Source: Halocatena halophila
GTDB taxonomy: Archaea; Halobacteriota; Halobacteria; Halobacteriales; Haloarculaceae
Assembly: GCA_027563145.1 (NCBI GenBank)
Contig: CP071306.1
Coordinates: forward strand, 1,736,001 to 1,800,000
Reading direction: 5' to 3'
DNA: 64,000 bases
This document shows positions 17,558 through 27,496 of the stretch, one piece after another (position 1 is the first letter of the stretch; each line of letters begins with the position of its first letter). The notes beneath the pieces were generated by a model. That model saw only the letters and a program-made list of their open reading frames with translations, searched no databases and was not told the DNA's origin. The position numbers and the translations under genes are program-made.

Positions 17558-18961
17558 TTACAGTAGTAGCAGCTCCGGCGTTTCCAGATAGCGCTTGACC
17601 GTGTTGGCGAACTGGGCGGCGGTGGCACCGTCGATCGTCCGGTGATCAATCGAAAGCGAGAGTCCCATCACCGAGCGAACGACGACTTCGCCGTCGACAA
17701 CACGTGGCTTTTCTTTGATCTCACCCAGCCCGAGAATCGCCGACTCGGGATGGTTGATGATCGGCGTGGCGTGCTCGCCTCCCACCGCTCCGAAGTTGGT
17801 GATGGTGAACGTGCCGCCCTGCATCTCCTCGCGCGCGATCGATCGATCGCGTGCCTTCTCGATCAGCTCGTTCATCTCCGAGCTGAGCTGTAACATCCCT
17901 TTTCGATCGACGCCATCGACGACCGGCACCATCAGCCCGGCGTCGGTCGCGACGGCGACGCCGATGTTGTAGTAATGCTTCAGGATGATTTCCTCTGCGT
18001 CCTCATCGAGCGTTGCGTTGAGTGCGGGGAACTCCTTGAGCCCCTCGACGACTGCCTTCATCACGAACGGCATGTAGGTGAGCGAGACACCCTGCTCGTC
18101 TGCAGCCTCGGCGAGCGTTGAGCGCCGTTCGACCAGCTGCGTCACGTCGACCTCGTCGTGGTGGGTGACGTGCGGTGCAGTAAACTTCGAGGCCTCCATC
18201 TGCTTGCCGATCGTGCGCCGGACCCCTCGGTAGGGAATCCGCTCTTCGCGCTCGCTCGGCGCGCCGATCGCAGCCACATCGGCTGCCTGAGCGGCCTGCT
18301 GTGACTGTGCGTACTGGCGAACCTGCGTTGGCGTGACGAACGCCTCGCCCTCTTGTGTTTGATCGGTGGGGACGGCGTTCAGATCAATTCCCTCCTCAGC
18401 GGCCAGTTTCCGAGTCGCCGGCGCGGCGAGTGTCGTCTCGCGGCTTGCGCTGGTTTCTGGCACGCTGTCAGTATCGACCGACTCGATCGCCTGGGTCGGC
18501 TCCGAACTGCTCTCATCAGTTTCTGCGTGTGCGCGCACGTCTGCCGTTGTGATGCGTCCGCTCGGGCCCGTTCCCTCGACGGCCTCGATCGACACGTCGA
18601 GTTCGCGTGCCAGTCGCCGCGCACTGGGTGGGGCAAACACGCGCTCGCTCTCAGATTCGGTCTCTGACTCTCCGGTCGAATCTGGAACGTCCGATTTTTC
18701 CTCGTCCGTGGCCGTCTCCTCGCCTTCTTCCTCGAAGACGATGATCACATCACCGACCGGTACCATCTCACCGGCGTCGGCGCGTATCTCTGCGACGCTG
18801 CCATCGACCGGTGAGGGAACGTCGACGACTGCCTTGTCCGTTTCAACCTCTGCAACCGGCTGGTCTTCGGTCACCGCATCGCCGACCTCCACCAACCAGC
18901 TGACAATCTCGCCTTCTGCGACGCCTTCTCCAACGTCGGGTAGTTCAAACTCGTATGTCAT
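17558..18961 (-). CDS. pdhC: Dihydrolipoamide acyltransferase (E2)
   Basis: The 467-residue protein has one lipoyl domain with the lipoylated lysine in EVETDKAVVDV (about residue 43), an acidic linker, a peripheral-subunit-binding domain (FAPPSARRLARELDVS), a second similar but degenerate segment (APATRKLAAEEGIDL) and the acyltransferase domain ending SIDHRTIDGA, with the His and Asp of the catalytic motif. It forms the core of the complex to which E1 and E3 bind. The physiological substrate in haloarchaea is unresolved, because pyruvate is oxidised by ferredoxin oxidoreductases; branched-chain 2-oxoacids are a candidate. Confidence 0.93.
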   Translation of the reverse strand: MTYEFELPDVGEGVAEGEIVSWLVEVGDAVTEDQPVAEVETDKAVVDVPSPVDGSVAEIRADAGEMVPVGDVIIVFEEEGEETATDEEKSDVPDSTGESETESESERVFAPPSARRLARELDVSIEAVEGTGPSGRITTADVRAHAETDESSSEPTQAIESVDTDSVPETSASRETTLAAPATRKLAAEEGIDLNAVPTDQTQEGEAFVTPTQVRQYAQSQQAAQAADVAAIGAPSEREERIPYRGVRRTIGKQMEASKFTAPHVTHHDEVDVTQLVERRSTLAEAADEQGVSLTYMPFVMKAVVEGLKEFPALNATLDEDAEEIILKHYYNIGVAVATDAGLMVPVVDGVDRKGMLQLSSEMNELIEKARDRSIAREEMQGGTFTITNFGAVGGEHATPIINHPESAILGLGEIKEKPRVVDGEVVVRSVMGLSLSIDHRTIDGATAAQFANTVKRYLETPELLLL

Positions 18962-18986
18962 GCGGGTAGCTGCGTGTCTGTCATCC

Positions 18987-19985
18987 TCAGAACTCTACGA
19001 CTTCTCGAATGCCGTCTTTGATCCGCGCTGGCTCTGGAAGATAGTAATCCTCGAGCGCGTACAGCGGGAACGGCGTATCGAAGCCGGTGATTCGCTTGAT
19101 CGGTGCCTCCTGATAGAGTAGTGCTTCTTCCTGGATGGTTGCGGTGATCTCTCCAGCGAGTCCGCCGGTCTTTGGTGCCTCGTGAACGACGGCCGCTCGG
19201 CCGGTCTTTTTGAACGATTCGACGATAGCGTCGGTGTCGAGCGGCGAAAGCGTCCGGAGGTCGACGACCTCCACGTCGATCTCGCCGGCGAGCTGGTCGG
19301 CGGCCTCAACGGTTTGTTGAGCCATCGCTCCCCAGGTAAACACCGAAACGTCCGATCCTTCGCGGCGGACGGCAGCCTCACCCAGCGGCGTGGTGTAGGG
19401 CTCGGTCGGCACGTCACCACGGAACGCCCGGTAGATGAGCTTTGGTTCCAGAAAGACGACTGGATCCGGATCGCGAATCGATGCGGCGAGCAGTCCCTTG
19501 GCGTCTCGTGGCGTCGAAGGAACGACTACCTTCAGTCCGGGTTCGTGTACGAAAAACGCCTCCTTGGATTCGGAGTGATGCTCTGGGGCACGAATCCCAC
19601 CGCCATACGGTGCGCGAACCACCATCGGACAGGTGAACCGACCGCGCGATCGGGTCCGAATGCGAGCGGCATGCGAAACGATCTGGTCAAATGCCGGGTA
19701 GATGAACCCCATGAACTGGATTTCGGGCACCGGCTTGAGACCGTACGCTGCCATTCCGATGGCTGTTCCGACGATCCCGGATTCGGCCAGCGGCGTATCG
19801 ATCACACGATCGTTGCCGAACTCCTCGTAGAGGCCCTCGGTCGCGCGGAACACGCCACCGTTCTTGCCAACGTCCTCGCCCATGACGATGACCTCGTCAT
19901 CGCGGTCCATTTCACCGTACAGTCCGTCTCGAACTGCCTGTACGAGCGTCAGATCGTCCGTCTCTGTGGTGTCGTTTGCGCTCAT
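18987..19985 (-). CDS. pdhB: 2-oxoacid dehydrogenase E1 component, beta subunit
   Basis: The 332-residue subunit pairs with E1 alpha to decarboxylate a 2-oxoacid with thiamine diphosphate. Typical elements are the conserved Glu in VIVMGEDVGKNGGVFRAT (about residue 36), DTPLAESGIVGTAIGMA, PYGGGIRAPEHHSES, VFLEPKLIYR, and the transketolase C-terminal domain starting at DVSVFTWGAM with VVDLRTLSPLD. It overlaps the E1 alpha stop by 4 bp (ATGA). Gene order alpha-beta-E2-E3 is standard for haloarchaea. Confidence 0.95.
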   Translation of the reverse strand: MSANDTTETDDLTLVQAVRDGLYGEMDRDDEVIVMGEDVGKNGGVFRATEGLYEEFGNDRVIDTPLAESGIVGTAIGMAAYGLKPVPEIQFMGFIYPAFDQIVSHAARIRTRSRGRFTCPMVVRAPYGGGIRAPEHHSESKEAFFVHEPGLKVVVPSTPRDAKGLLAASIRDPDPVVFLEPKLIYRAFRGDVPTEPYTTPLGEAAVRREGSDVSVFTWGAMAQQTVEAADQLAGEIDVEVVDLRTLSPLDTDAIVESFKKTGRAAVVHEAPKTGGLAGEITATIQEEALLYQEAPIKRITGFDTPFPLYALEDYYLPEPARIKDGIREVVEF

Positions 19986-21085
19986 TCCAGAAGCTCCTCG
20001 TCGCCGTGTCGGTCACGAAGCCGCTCGAACGCGGCCTGTTGGTTTGCAATCCGTGCTGGCTGTTGATCGAAGACGTGCTGGAAGATCCCAGCGGGATCCG
20101 GCCGCTCGGTCGATTCGGCCGCCTCGATTGCCTCAGCCACCTCGTCTTCGATCTCGTCGGTGATCGTCTCGATCCGTTCGTCATCGAGAATTCCTTCCGC
20201 GCGAAGATACTTCTCCAGCCGGTCGATCGGATCGCGGTCTTTCCACTGTTCGACCTCCTCGTCGTCGCGGTAGACGCTCGGATCGTCCGCGGTCGTGTGT
20301 GCGCCGAATCGATACTGGACGGCCTCGATCAACGTTGGCCGTGGCGCATCACCATCGGGGTTTCGTGCCTTCTCGACGGCGTCCCTGGTTACTTTATACA
20401 CGGCAAGCGGATCCATTCCATCAACCTGCACGCCATCGAAGCCGTAGGCGGTTGCCTTCTGGGCGATCGTCTGACTCGCTGTCTGACGCTCTCGGGGGAC
20501 GGATATCGCCCACTGATTGTTGTTACAGAAGAAAATCGATGGGGTATCGAAGACGCCGGCGAAGTTCAGCCCCTCGTGGAAATCTCCTTCGCTGGTTGCC
20601 CCATCACCGAAGTAGCACAGAAACACTCGATCTTCGTCTTTTAGCTTCGACGCCCAGGCCAGTCCCGTCGCGTGGGGAATCTGCGTGGCGATCGGAACGG
20701 CTGCTGGAAACACTGGCTTGCCGTCCATCTGGTTGCCGCGCTCATCACCCATCCAGTACTGTAGGGTCTCGGCGAGTCCAACGTCCTTGCCGTAGACGGC
20801 AGCGTGCTCGCGGTAGGACGGAATGATCCAGTCGTCATTTCTCAGCGCGTGGGCGCTGCCAACCTGTGCGCCCTCCTGGCCCGACATTGGCGGGAACGTC
20901 CCCATTCGACCCTGTCGCTGGAGACTCACCGCGCGCTGGTCGAAATGCCGACCCAGTCGCATCTCGCGATACATCTCCACGAGCTGTGCTTCGTCGAGGT
21001 CGGGCACTGTGGCCCCGTCACGGACGCGGCCGTCCTCGTCGAGAATCTCCACTCGCGTGTCGGGGTCGCGTTGTAACGTACTCAT
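19982..21085 (-). CDS. pdhA: 2-oxoacid dehydrogenase E1 component, alpha subunit
   Basis: The 367-residue subunit has the thiamine diphosphate motif starting GDGATSEGDFHEGLNFAG near residue 157 and closing with the Asn pair in FFCNNNQWAIS. Upstream are FPPMSGQEGAQVG and PSYREHAAVYG, typical of E1 alpha. It is the first gene of the E1-E2-E3 operon, with a 203-bp gap to lipA that likely holds the promoter. The overall sequence fits branched-chain or acetoin-type E1 as well as pyruvate E1, so I leave the substrate open. Confidence 0.94.
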   Translation of the reverse strand: MSTLQRDPDTRVEILDEDGRVRDGATVPDLDEAQLVEMYREMRLGRHFDQRAVSLQRQGRMGTFPPMSGQEGAQVGSAHALRNDDWIIPSYREHAAVYGKDVGLAETLQYWMGDERGNQMDGKPVFPAAVPIATQIPHATGLAWASKLKDEDRVFLCYFGDGATSEGDFHEGLNFAGVFDTPSIFFCNNNQWAISVPRERQTASQTIAQKATAYGFDGVQVDGMDPLAVYKVTRDAVEKARNPDGDAPRPTLIEAVQYRFGAHTTADDPSVYRDDEEVEQWKDRDPIDRLEKYLRAEGILDDERIETITDEIEDEVAEAIEAAESTERPDPAGIFQHVFDQQPARIANQQAAFERLRDRHGDEELLE

Positions 21086-21288
21086 ACTTCCCTCCGTACC
21101 ATACTCGAAACTTTTCCGCAGACCGTATAGTGTTTTCGTAAAAATCTTTTCTTCGTTGCTATTCTTGCCTTACCGGCGTTGGTTTCGTCAGATTCGATCC
21201 GTTCACACCTGGTGGTTCCGGCCGGATCGTGGCGTGGTTCTCACCAACTACTCAGCTTCGTCGAAGAACGCCAATCGGTGTGTCGTGG

Positions 21289-22227
21289 TTACGCTGAATT
21301 CCCGTCGGCAGAAGCTCGGCGTCGAGCGGCCGCAACATCGTCACCATCCCTGAGGACGGATTCGATAAACAGCTCACCCGCCCGGTACGAAGAGCGGACG
21401 AGCGGGCCACTCGCACAGTAGGCGAAGTTGAACTCTTCGTGTGCGATCTGCTGGTACGTGTCGAATTTGTCCGGATGGACGTGTTCGGTCACCTCAAGAT
21501 GCCGTCTGGAGGGCTGGAGATACTGTCCGAACGTGACGATGTCCACGTCGATCTCTCGGAGATCACCGAGCGTCTGGTAGATTTCGTGATCGTACTCGCC
21601 GACGCCAAGCATGAGCGACGTTTTGGTGTAGATATCAGAGCGATCGGCGACAGTCGAGAGCACCGACAGCGACTGTTCGTAGCCTGCTCGTCGGTCACGA
21701 ACCGGCCACTGGAGCCGTTCGACGGTTTCGATGTTGTGCGCGATGACATCCGGTCCGGCGTCGATAATCCGTTGAATCAGCCGCTTTTCGCCCTGAAAAT
21801 CCGGGATCAACACTTCGATAAGCGTCTCTGGGTGTCGGTCGTTGATCTCGCGAATGGTTTCGGCGAAGTGATTGGCCCCCTGATCCGGAAGGTCGTCCCG
21901 ATCAACCGAGGTCAAAACAACGTACTCCAGGCCAATCTCGGCAATCGCAGCGGCAACGTTTTCTGGTTCGTCGGGATCTAATGGCTCCATTCCGCCCGTT
22001 TGCACGTCACAGAAGTTACAGCCACGTGAACACCGATCACCCATCAGCATGATGGTGGCTGTTCCTGGCCCGTCGCGACCACTCCAGCACTCACCCAGAT
22101 TCGGGCAGTTGGCTTCTTCACACACCGTGTGCAGATCGTGCTCACGAAGCACCTGCTTGATTTCGGTGAAGCGACGCCCGGATGGCGGCCGCATCTTCAA
22201 CCAGTCGGGCTTTCGCGCACGACTCAT
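21289..22227 (-). CDS. lipA: Lipoyl synthase
   Basis: The 312-residue radical-SAM enzyme inserts two sulfurs into octanoyl groups to form lipoate on E2. The auxiliary cluster is bound by Cys in [16 protein letters not shown] (about residues 34-50) and the radical-SAM cluster by CSRGCNFC (CX3CX2C, about 67-74). The C-terminal RSSYRAGE contains the conserved Arg-Ser-Ser-Tyr motif whose serine ligates the auxiliary cluster. It sits just upstream of the E1-E2-E3 genes on the same strand, and its product is needed by the E2 made there. Confidence 0.95.
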   Translation of the reverse strand: MSRARKPDWLKMRPPSGRRFTEIKQVLREHDLHTVCEEANCPNLGECWSGRDGPGTATIMLMGDRCSRGCNFCDVQTGGMEPLDPDEPENVAAAIAEIGLEYVVLTSVDRDDLPDQGANHFAETIREINDRHPETLIEVLIPDFQGEKRLIQRIIDAGPDVIAHNIETVERLQWPVRDRRAGYEQSLSVLSTVADRSDIYTKTSLMLGVGEYDHEIYQTLGDLREIDVDIVTFGQYLQPSRRHLEVTEHVHPDKFDTYQQIAHEEFNFAYCASGPLVRSSYRAGELFIESVLRDGDDVAAARRRASADGNSA

Positions 22228-22373
22228 ATACTGGATCGTAGTGCTTCGGCGGGTAAAGCCTGTGGATCACCGACCAGGGTGGGTGTGCAACCGTTCTGTC
22301 TGTCGGTCTGTTCGGGGGCCGGCGTTGAAATTCCAAACTGTAGTGGCTTGATCCAGGCAATGAATTACAGCAA

Positions 22374-22395
22374 AATATATGCCAAAAGATATATT
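22374..22395 (+). promoter_or_regulatory. AT-rich inverted repeat and probable TATA element before the Tat lipoprotein gene
   Basis: AATATAT (22374-22380) and ATATATT (22389-22395) form an inverted repeat with an 8-bp spacer. The second arm lies 25-31 bp before the ATG at 22420, where the TATA box of a leaderless transcript would be. Confidence 0.4.
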
Positions 22396-22419
22396 GTTTG
22401 ATTCCGTCTCGGTATAATA

Positions 22420-23358
22420 ATGAGACGCCGGCGGTTCATCGCGGGGTCGGTTTCGCTAACGGCCATGCTATCTGGCTGTGTGTGGGCCGAGAGCTCCGAT
22501 TGGGAGTCGCCGACCGGCCAGTCGAACGCCGAGACCAGGGCCGAGCCAGTGAAGGTGGAATTACAACCGGCAAGAGGATCTCCAACCCGGACGCCGACGG
22601 ACACGTCAACCGAAACGACCTCGCTGACACGAACGTCTACGCCGCTTTCACAGGAGGCGTTCGTTTCGTCGTACGAGCAGTCGCTCCAGGCTGGGGGCTA
22701 TCAGGGCGACTGGGAGCTGTCGATGACCGAATCGTCGGTGACGATCACGTATGCTGCAGGCCAACAGACACACGAACGACTGTTTCGAGTGTTTCTGAGT
22801 GCGTTTTTAGACCTGGTTCGTACGAAGGATGAGCCACGAAACGCACAGTTCGTGGTGAATGCTGAGGGCCATCGGTGGTATACGTGGACGCTTTCGAACG
22901 AGCGGGTTCGAGAGCATCTCGGCGGATCGCTGGAGAAATCTGCGCTGATTTCGACGGCGTGGGAAGAACGGACGGTGGTTTCGACGCCGACGCCAACCCC
23001 AACCCAGACGCCATCGCCGACACCAACGACGACACAGACCCAGACACCGACACCAACGGCGACACAAACGCCGGGGACGGACGAACCGATCACGCTGACG
23101 GTAGCCATTCAGTTCGACCACACCTGGTCTGGACGGCTTGCTGCCGGTAGCTACTCTGAGGAGATCAACGGCGACGGCGAGACGACGATCAATGTCGATA
23201 TGAAACAGCCACAGAAGCTCACTGTGACTGTATGGGCGACTGCACATCCCAGAAAGACACTTACCGTCTCCATCGTTCACCAGGAGGAGGTCGTCGCGGA
23301 GGATTCAACCGATCGTGGGACGATTTCGATCGAGTACACCCCACCGCAGGCAGAATGA
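22420..23358 (+). CDS. Tat-exported lipoprotein with Thr/Pro-repeat linker
   Basis: The 312-residue protein starts with an Arg-rich Tat-like signal (RRRRFIAG) and lipobox MLSGC (Cys20), so it should be folded before export and lipid-anchored outside. An alpha/beta domain (about 75-185) is followed by a linker of TPTPTQTP-type repeats (about 187-220), a typical glycosylated spacer, and a C-terminal beta domain (about 225-312; ITLTVAIQFDHTWSG). I do not recognise the folded domains. Its stop overlaps the helicase start by ATGA, an unexpected partner for a surface protein. Confidence 0.65.
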   Translation: MRRRRFIAGSVSLTAMLSGCVWAESSDWESPTGQSNAETRAEPVKVELQPARGSPTRTPTDTSTETTSLTRTSTPLSQEAFVSSYEQSLQAGGYQGDWELSMTESSVTITYAAGQQTHERLFRVFLSAFLDLVRTKDEPRNAQFVVNAEGHRWYTWTLSNERVREHLGGSLEKSALISTAWEERTVVSTPTPTPTQTPSPTPTTTQTQTPTPTATQTPGTDEPITLTVAIQFDHTWSGRLAAGSYSEEINGDGETTINVDMKQPQKLTVTVWATAHPRKTLTVSIVHQEEVVAEDSTDRGTISIEYTPPQAE

Positions 23359-25730
23359 GAAATTCCTTTGACCCATCGCGTCCGTTCTCGTCTGTGAACG
23401 TCGCAGAGCGGATTCCGAAATTCGCCGACGCGTTTCCGTTCGAGTCGTTTAATCGGATGCAATCGACGGCGATCAGCGGGATCTTAGAGCGTGACGACAA
23501 CGTTGTCGTCAGTGCACCAACCGCGTCTGGAAAAACCGCGCTTGCAGAGCTTGCGATCTGCAGAACGATTGACCGTGACGGCACGGCACTGTTCATCGCG
23601 CCGCTGCGGGCGCTGACGAACGAAAAAGAGCGCGAGTGGGAACGGTTTGAGGAGCTTGGCTTTTCGGTGTACGTCGTAACCGGCGAGCGCGAACTACATC
23701 CCCGCCGGGCCGAACGCGCCGACATTCTGGTGATGACACCGGAGAAAGTCGACTCTGCGACACGAAAACACGACTCGGGGCGCTATTCGTTTATCACCGA
23801 AATCGACTGCTGTGTCATCGATGAGGTCCATCTGCTGGACTCAGAACGACGAGGGAGCGTCCTTGAGGTAACGATTTCCCGGCTGCGACGGCTCTGTGAG
23901 CCACGAATCGTCGCGCTGTCGGCGACAATGGCGAACGTCGATGAGGTCGCTCAGTGGCTCGATGCGCCACCGGAAACAACATTTACATTCGATGAGGAGT
24001 ATCGGCCGATTCCGCTGACGGCGTCTGTCCAGACGTACACACACGGCGATAATCCGTTTGCAGACAAGTATCGCCGGCTCTATCGCGCGCTCGATCTTGC
24101 CGAGCCACACATCCGGGATGAGGGCCAGGCGCTCGTGTTCGTGGCATCGCGCTCAGATACGCGCCAGGCCGCAGAGAAAGCCCGCGACGAACTGGCCCAG
24201 CGCGATGTCCCGATGGGTGCCCGCGGCAAATATGATTTTCACACCGAGACCCAGCAGCTCTCGAACGAAACGCTCAGAAAGTCAGTACTCGACGGCGTCG
24301 GGTTTCACCACGCCGGGCTATCGACCGACGATAAGACGCTCGTTGAGCGCTGGTTTCGCGAAGGAAAGATCCAGCTGTTGTTTTCGACCTCGACGCTGGC
24401 GTGGGGCGTGAATCTGCCAGCCAGATGTGTCGTCATTCGAGACACGAAGCTCCACGATCCCCTAGAAGGAGAAGTGGACATGAGTCCGCTGGACGTGTTG
24501 CAGATGCTCGGTCGTGCGGGTCGGCCCGGCTACGACGACGCCGGCTACGCTTACGTGGTCTGTGATCAGGCCGACGCCGACCGATACCGAACGCTGCTTG
24601 CAGACGGCAAGCCGATCGAATCCCGTCTCGCGGAGGATCTGCCCGCGCATCTGAACGCCGAGGTTGCCCTGGAGACGGTCGATAACGTGGCCGACGTTGT
24701 GTCGTGGCTCGAAACGACGTTTTATTTCGTTCGAACAACTGCCGATACAACCCGAGCGGATGCAGACCAGCTGCGCGAAATCGCCGTGGAGACGCTCGAA
24801 ACCGTAGCCGACGACGGCTTTGTGACGATCGACGACGATGGACAAATCGAACCGACGCCGCTCGGCCAGCTCACCTCTCGGTTCTACCTTCGATTGCCGA
24901 CGGCACGAACGTTCTCTCGACTTGCCGAGCAGTCTGCGATCGACGCTGATGATGTGCTGGCGACGATCGCCCGCGCGAGCGAGTTCGACAGCGTGGCAGC
25001 ACGACAGAGCGAGCGCGAAGCGATTGCAGCCGTCGTGTCCGGACAGCCTGGACTGACCGATTTGAGCCACCGGAAAGTGTTTGCTATCCTGCAATCGAGC
25101 ATGAGCGGCTCGACACCGAGCGCGCTCCAGAGCGACGCGTGGGTGATTCGACACAATGCGCTTCGGTTGCTTGCGGCACTGCGCGCGTTTCTGGATCGAT
25201 TCGGCGATCCGCCGGCGGCAAACGTCGCCCGCCGCGTTGAAGCCCGCATCGAGAACGCAATCAGCGACGATGCGGTCGGGCTAACCGCGATCGATGGCGT
25301 TGGCACCGGTCGCGCACAGACGCTCGCCAGAGCTGGACTGTCGACGCCAGCGGACGTTCGAGCAGCCGACCTTGAAGGACTCGTCGATGCCGGACTCTCC
25401 GATGGCGTCGCCCAGCGTGTGCTCGAAAGCGCTCATTCGTTGCCGGCGGTCGAAATCGATTGGGGGGCGTTTCCAGAAACGGTCCCGGCGGGCGAGAATG
25501 ATCTCCGCGAAGTGACGATTCAGACGACTGCCGGCAGCGCACGTGCGTCGATCGCCGTCACCGTCAACGACGTCTCGATGACCGATACGACCACATATCT
25601 GGGCGAGACGACGGTTCCGGTGGGCGTGTTCGGCGGCGATGTCGAAACGCTCGAGTATACGATCACCGTGAGCTTTCCGGAGCTCCCGCTCGTGCCGGTT
25701 GTCGAGTCAAAAGAGGTTCGTGTGGTCTAG
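23355..25730 (+). CDS. Ski2-like superfamily 2 DNA/RNA helicase
   Basis: The 791-residue protein (start ATG 23355, overlapping the lipoprotein stop) has a Q-like FNRMQSTAI, motif I APTASGKT (about 49), motif II DEVH (about 155), motif III SATMANVDEVAQWL, the VGFHHAG and LLFSTSTLAWGVNLPA stretches, and motif VI QMLGRAGRPGYD, all typical of Ski2/Brr2/Hel308-type helicases. A winged helix and a helix-hairpin-helix pair (IDGVGTGRAQTLARAGL) follow; the last 100 residues form a beta domain like Sec63/FN3 regions. It is not the canonical Hel308. It is likely nucleic-acid remodelling in the cytoplasm. Its stop shares CTAG with the convergent gene. Confidence 0.88.
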   Translation: MRNSFDPSRPFSSVNVAERIPKFADAFPFESFNRMQSTAISGILERDDNVVVSAPTASGKTALAELAICRTIDRDGTALFIAPLRALTNEKEREWERFEELGFSVYVVTGERELHPRRAERADILVMTPEKVDSATRKHDSGRYSFITEIDCCVIDEVHLLDSERRGSVLEVTISRLRRLCEPRIVALSATMANVDEVAQWLDAPPETTFTFDEEYRPIPLTASVQTYTHGDNPFADKYRRLYRALDLAEPHIRDEGQALVFVASRSDTRQAAEKARDELAQRDVPMGARGKYDFHTETQQLSNETLRKSVLDGVGFHHAGLSTDDKTLVERWFREGKIQLLFSTSTLAWGVNLPARCVVIRDTKLHDPLEGEVDMSPLDVLQMLGRAGRPGYDDAGYAYVVCDQADADRYRTLLADGKPIESRLAEDLPAHLNAEVALETVDNVADVVSWLETTFYFVRTTADTTRADADQLREIAVETLETVADDGFVTIDDDGQIEPTPLGQLTSRFYLRLPTARTFSRLAEQSAIDADDVLATIARASEFDSVAARQSEREAIAAVVSGQPGLTDLSHRKVFAILQSSMSGSTPSALQSDAWVIRHNALRLLAALRAFLDRFGDPPAANVARRVEARIENAISDDAVGLTAIDGVGTGRAQTLARAGLSTPADVRAADLEGLVDAGLSDGVAQRVLESAHSLPAVEIDWGAFPETVPAGENDLREVTIQTTAGSARASIAVTVNDVSMTDTTTYLGETTVPVGVFGGDVETLEYTITVSFPELPLVPVVESKEVRVV

Positions 25731-27364
25731 AGCCCGCTTGTTACGCGACTCCAGTTTCCAGCGCCGTCTGCCCGGTAGCCGATCCACGGCGACACTGCCG
25801 TGTTCCAGACGAGTGCTCCCGTGGCGTGTGCGTAGTCGGCGTGTCCGTTCCACTCGCCGCTTGCTGAAGGATCGCCACTGTTGGTGGCCTGACCGTTGAA
25901 CAGCGTTCTGGTGCCGTTATCCCGGAGGCCATCGCGTGTTAGGCCCTGCACGTTCGAGAGTACCGTCTCGACAGCGCCGTCCTCGACCCTGAGCTGCCAG
26001 GAACGACCGCCCTGACAGACCACATTCGAGAGCACGTTTTTTGCACCCGCAATTCGCGCACTGACACGACTCCCGTCTGCGCCACCGAGTCGGACGTTCG
26101 AAACGTGATGTTCCGTTCCATCGAGTCTGATGGCCGGTGCGCTTTGCTTTTTCGTTCCAAAGCCATCGACGGCGAGCCCATCGACGACCGTGTTCGATCC
26201 CGTGAGCCGAACGACCGAGCCACCAATGTTCGTGGCGCGTATCGTCGAGTACTGTGACTGGCTAGCGCCGGAAACGACCGCGTGCTGTGAGTCTTTGACC
26301 GTCGCGTTCGAGACGACGTTGCCGCTCACCGATCGCTCGCGGAACACCGCACCGTCGGCCGTCCCCTCGGCATACACGTTGGTGATGGCATTGTTGACGC
26401 CCTGGAGCTCGATGCCGGGCGAACAGTTGTACAGCGAGAGATTCGAGAACTGACTCGTCGAGTTGTTGCTGTAGATCCCGCCCTTCTTTGCACTGATGAG
26501 GTGGCAGTTGTCGATCTTTAGCCGGGTGCCCGTCCCGAGATGAACGTTCCACCCCCGGTTGTTCTCGATCCAGCAGTTTCTGATTCGTGTTCCTGAGGTA
26601 GAGCCAGCGAGGCGCATCCCGTCGCCCCAGGAGTATCGAACGATCAGATTCTCATACACCGTGTCGATTATGTTGCCGTCGCCCTCGATGAGGTGGCCGG
26701 ACGATCTGGTACCGTTCGGAAACGTCCCGAGAACGCTCATATCGCTCACGCCACCGAAATTTCCGCTTTCGACGCTCTGGAACGTGATTACCGAGCCGTC
26801 TTTTGGGGCGGCGTTCAAAACGGTGGCTCGCACGCCAGCACCGGAGAAATACACCGCATCGTTCTCGTAGTCGCCATCGGACGGCGTTTTCAGCCCCGAC
26901 GCGCGAAACTGTCCAGGCTCGAATGAAACGTGTCCTCCGGCCGGTACCACCGACGAATCGACGATCCATGGATCGTCTTTCGTTCCATGCCCGTCAGTCG
27001 CAAACTGTGCGGCCTGTCGAACGCCGTTCGTCCGCTGGAACCCTCCGTCTGGCCCCGAAACACCCATTGCGTGCCAGTCGTTGCCGATCCAGACGTAGAG
27101 CGTCCCCTGTTCGGGAGGATGCGTGACGAAATACTCTTGCCCCGGCGCAGAACCCTTTTCTGGACGCTCTGAAAGCGGCCCCGAAAGCCGCGGTGCGTCG
27201 TAGGGCCCCGATGGACGCTCCAGATTGCTCGTGGGCCGATCGTTCGGCTCCGTCGACCCTTCCTCCGAAGACCAGTCAAAACAGCCCGCCAGCGAACCGG
27301 CCCCCACTACTGCCGTCGTCCGTAACACCGACCGCCGGGGTATCGATCTTCGATCACCTGTCAT
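25727..27364 (-). CDS. Tat-exported right-handed beta-helix lipoprotein
   Basis: The 545-residue protein has a twin-arginine signal (PRRSVLRTTAVVGAG) and lipobox SLAGC (Cys28). After a 60-residue acidic linker and a domain starting YFVTHPPEQGTLYVWIGNDW, residues about 110-490 form many short repeats with N-G-I/V spacing (NCWIENNRG, GIELQGVNNAITNVYAEG), characteristic of pectate-lyase-like parallel beta-helices. Such proteins bind or cut polysaccharides; no catalytic residues can be assigned. It would be surface-anchored. The stop codons of this gene and the convergent helicase both lie in CTAG at 25727-25730. Confidence 0.75.
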   Translation of the reverse strand: MTGDRRSIPRRSVLRTTAVVGAGSLAGCFDWSSEEGSTEPNDRPTSNLERPSGPYDAPRLSGPLSERPEKGSAPGQEYFVTHPPEQGTLYVWIGNDWHAMGVSGPDGGFQRTNGVRQAAQFATDGHGTKDDPWIVDSSVVPAGGHVSFEPGQFRASGLKTPSDGDYENDAVYFSGAGVRATVLNAAPKDGSVITFQSVESGNFGGVSDMSVLGTFPNGTRSSGHLIEGDGNIIDTVYENLIVRYSWGDGMRLAGSTSGTRIRNCWIENNRGWNVHLGTGTRLKIDNCHLISAKKGGIYSNNSTSQFSNLSLYNCSPGIELQGVNNAITNVYAEGTADGAVFRERSVSGNVVSNATVKDSQHAVVSGASQSQYSTIRATNIGGSVVRLTGSNTVVDGLAVDGFGTKKQSAPAIRLDGTEHHVSNVRLGGADGSRVSARIAGAKNVLSNVVCQGGRSWQLRVEDGAVETVLSNVQGLTRDGLRDNGTRTLFNGQATNSGDPSASGEWNGHADYAHATGALVWNTAVSPWIGYRADGAGNWSRVTSGL

Positions 27365-27496
27365 TAGAGTTGAACTATTGGAGAAATATAAGGGTCTTGT
27401 GGCTCATCTAACGTGTAAGGTAATTTGGAATGTATCTGGTTCGTTCTCGTTGGACCCAATCACAGTGGCTTTGGCAGTCGCCCGTCCAGTAGCGGT

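Noticed and set aside
22980..23080. Short tandem ACGCCAACCC/CACCGACACC-type repeats as a possible CRISPR or satellite
   Set aside because: They encode the TPTP linker of a lipoprotein, lie in frame and have no spacers. No CRISPR array was seen anywhere in the window.
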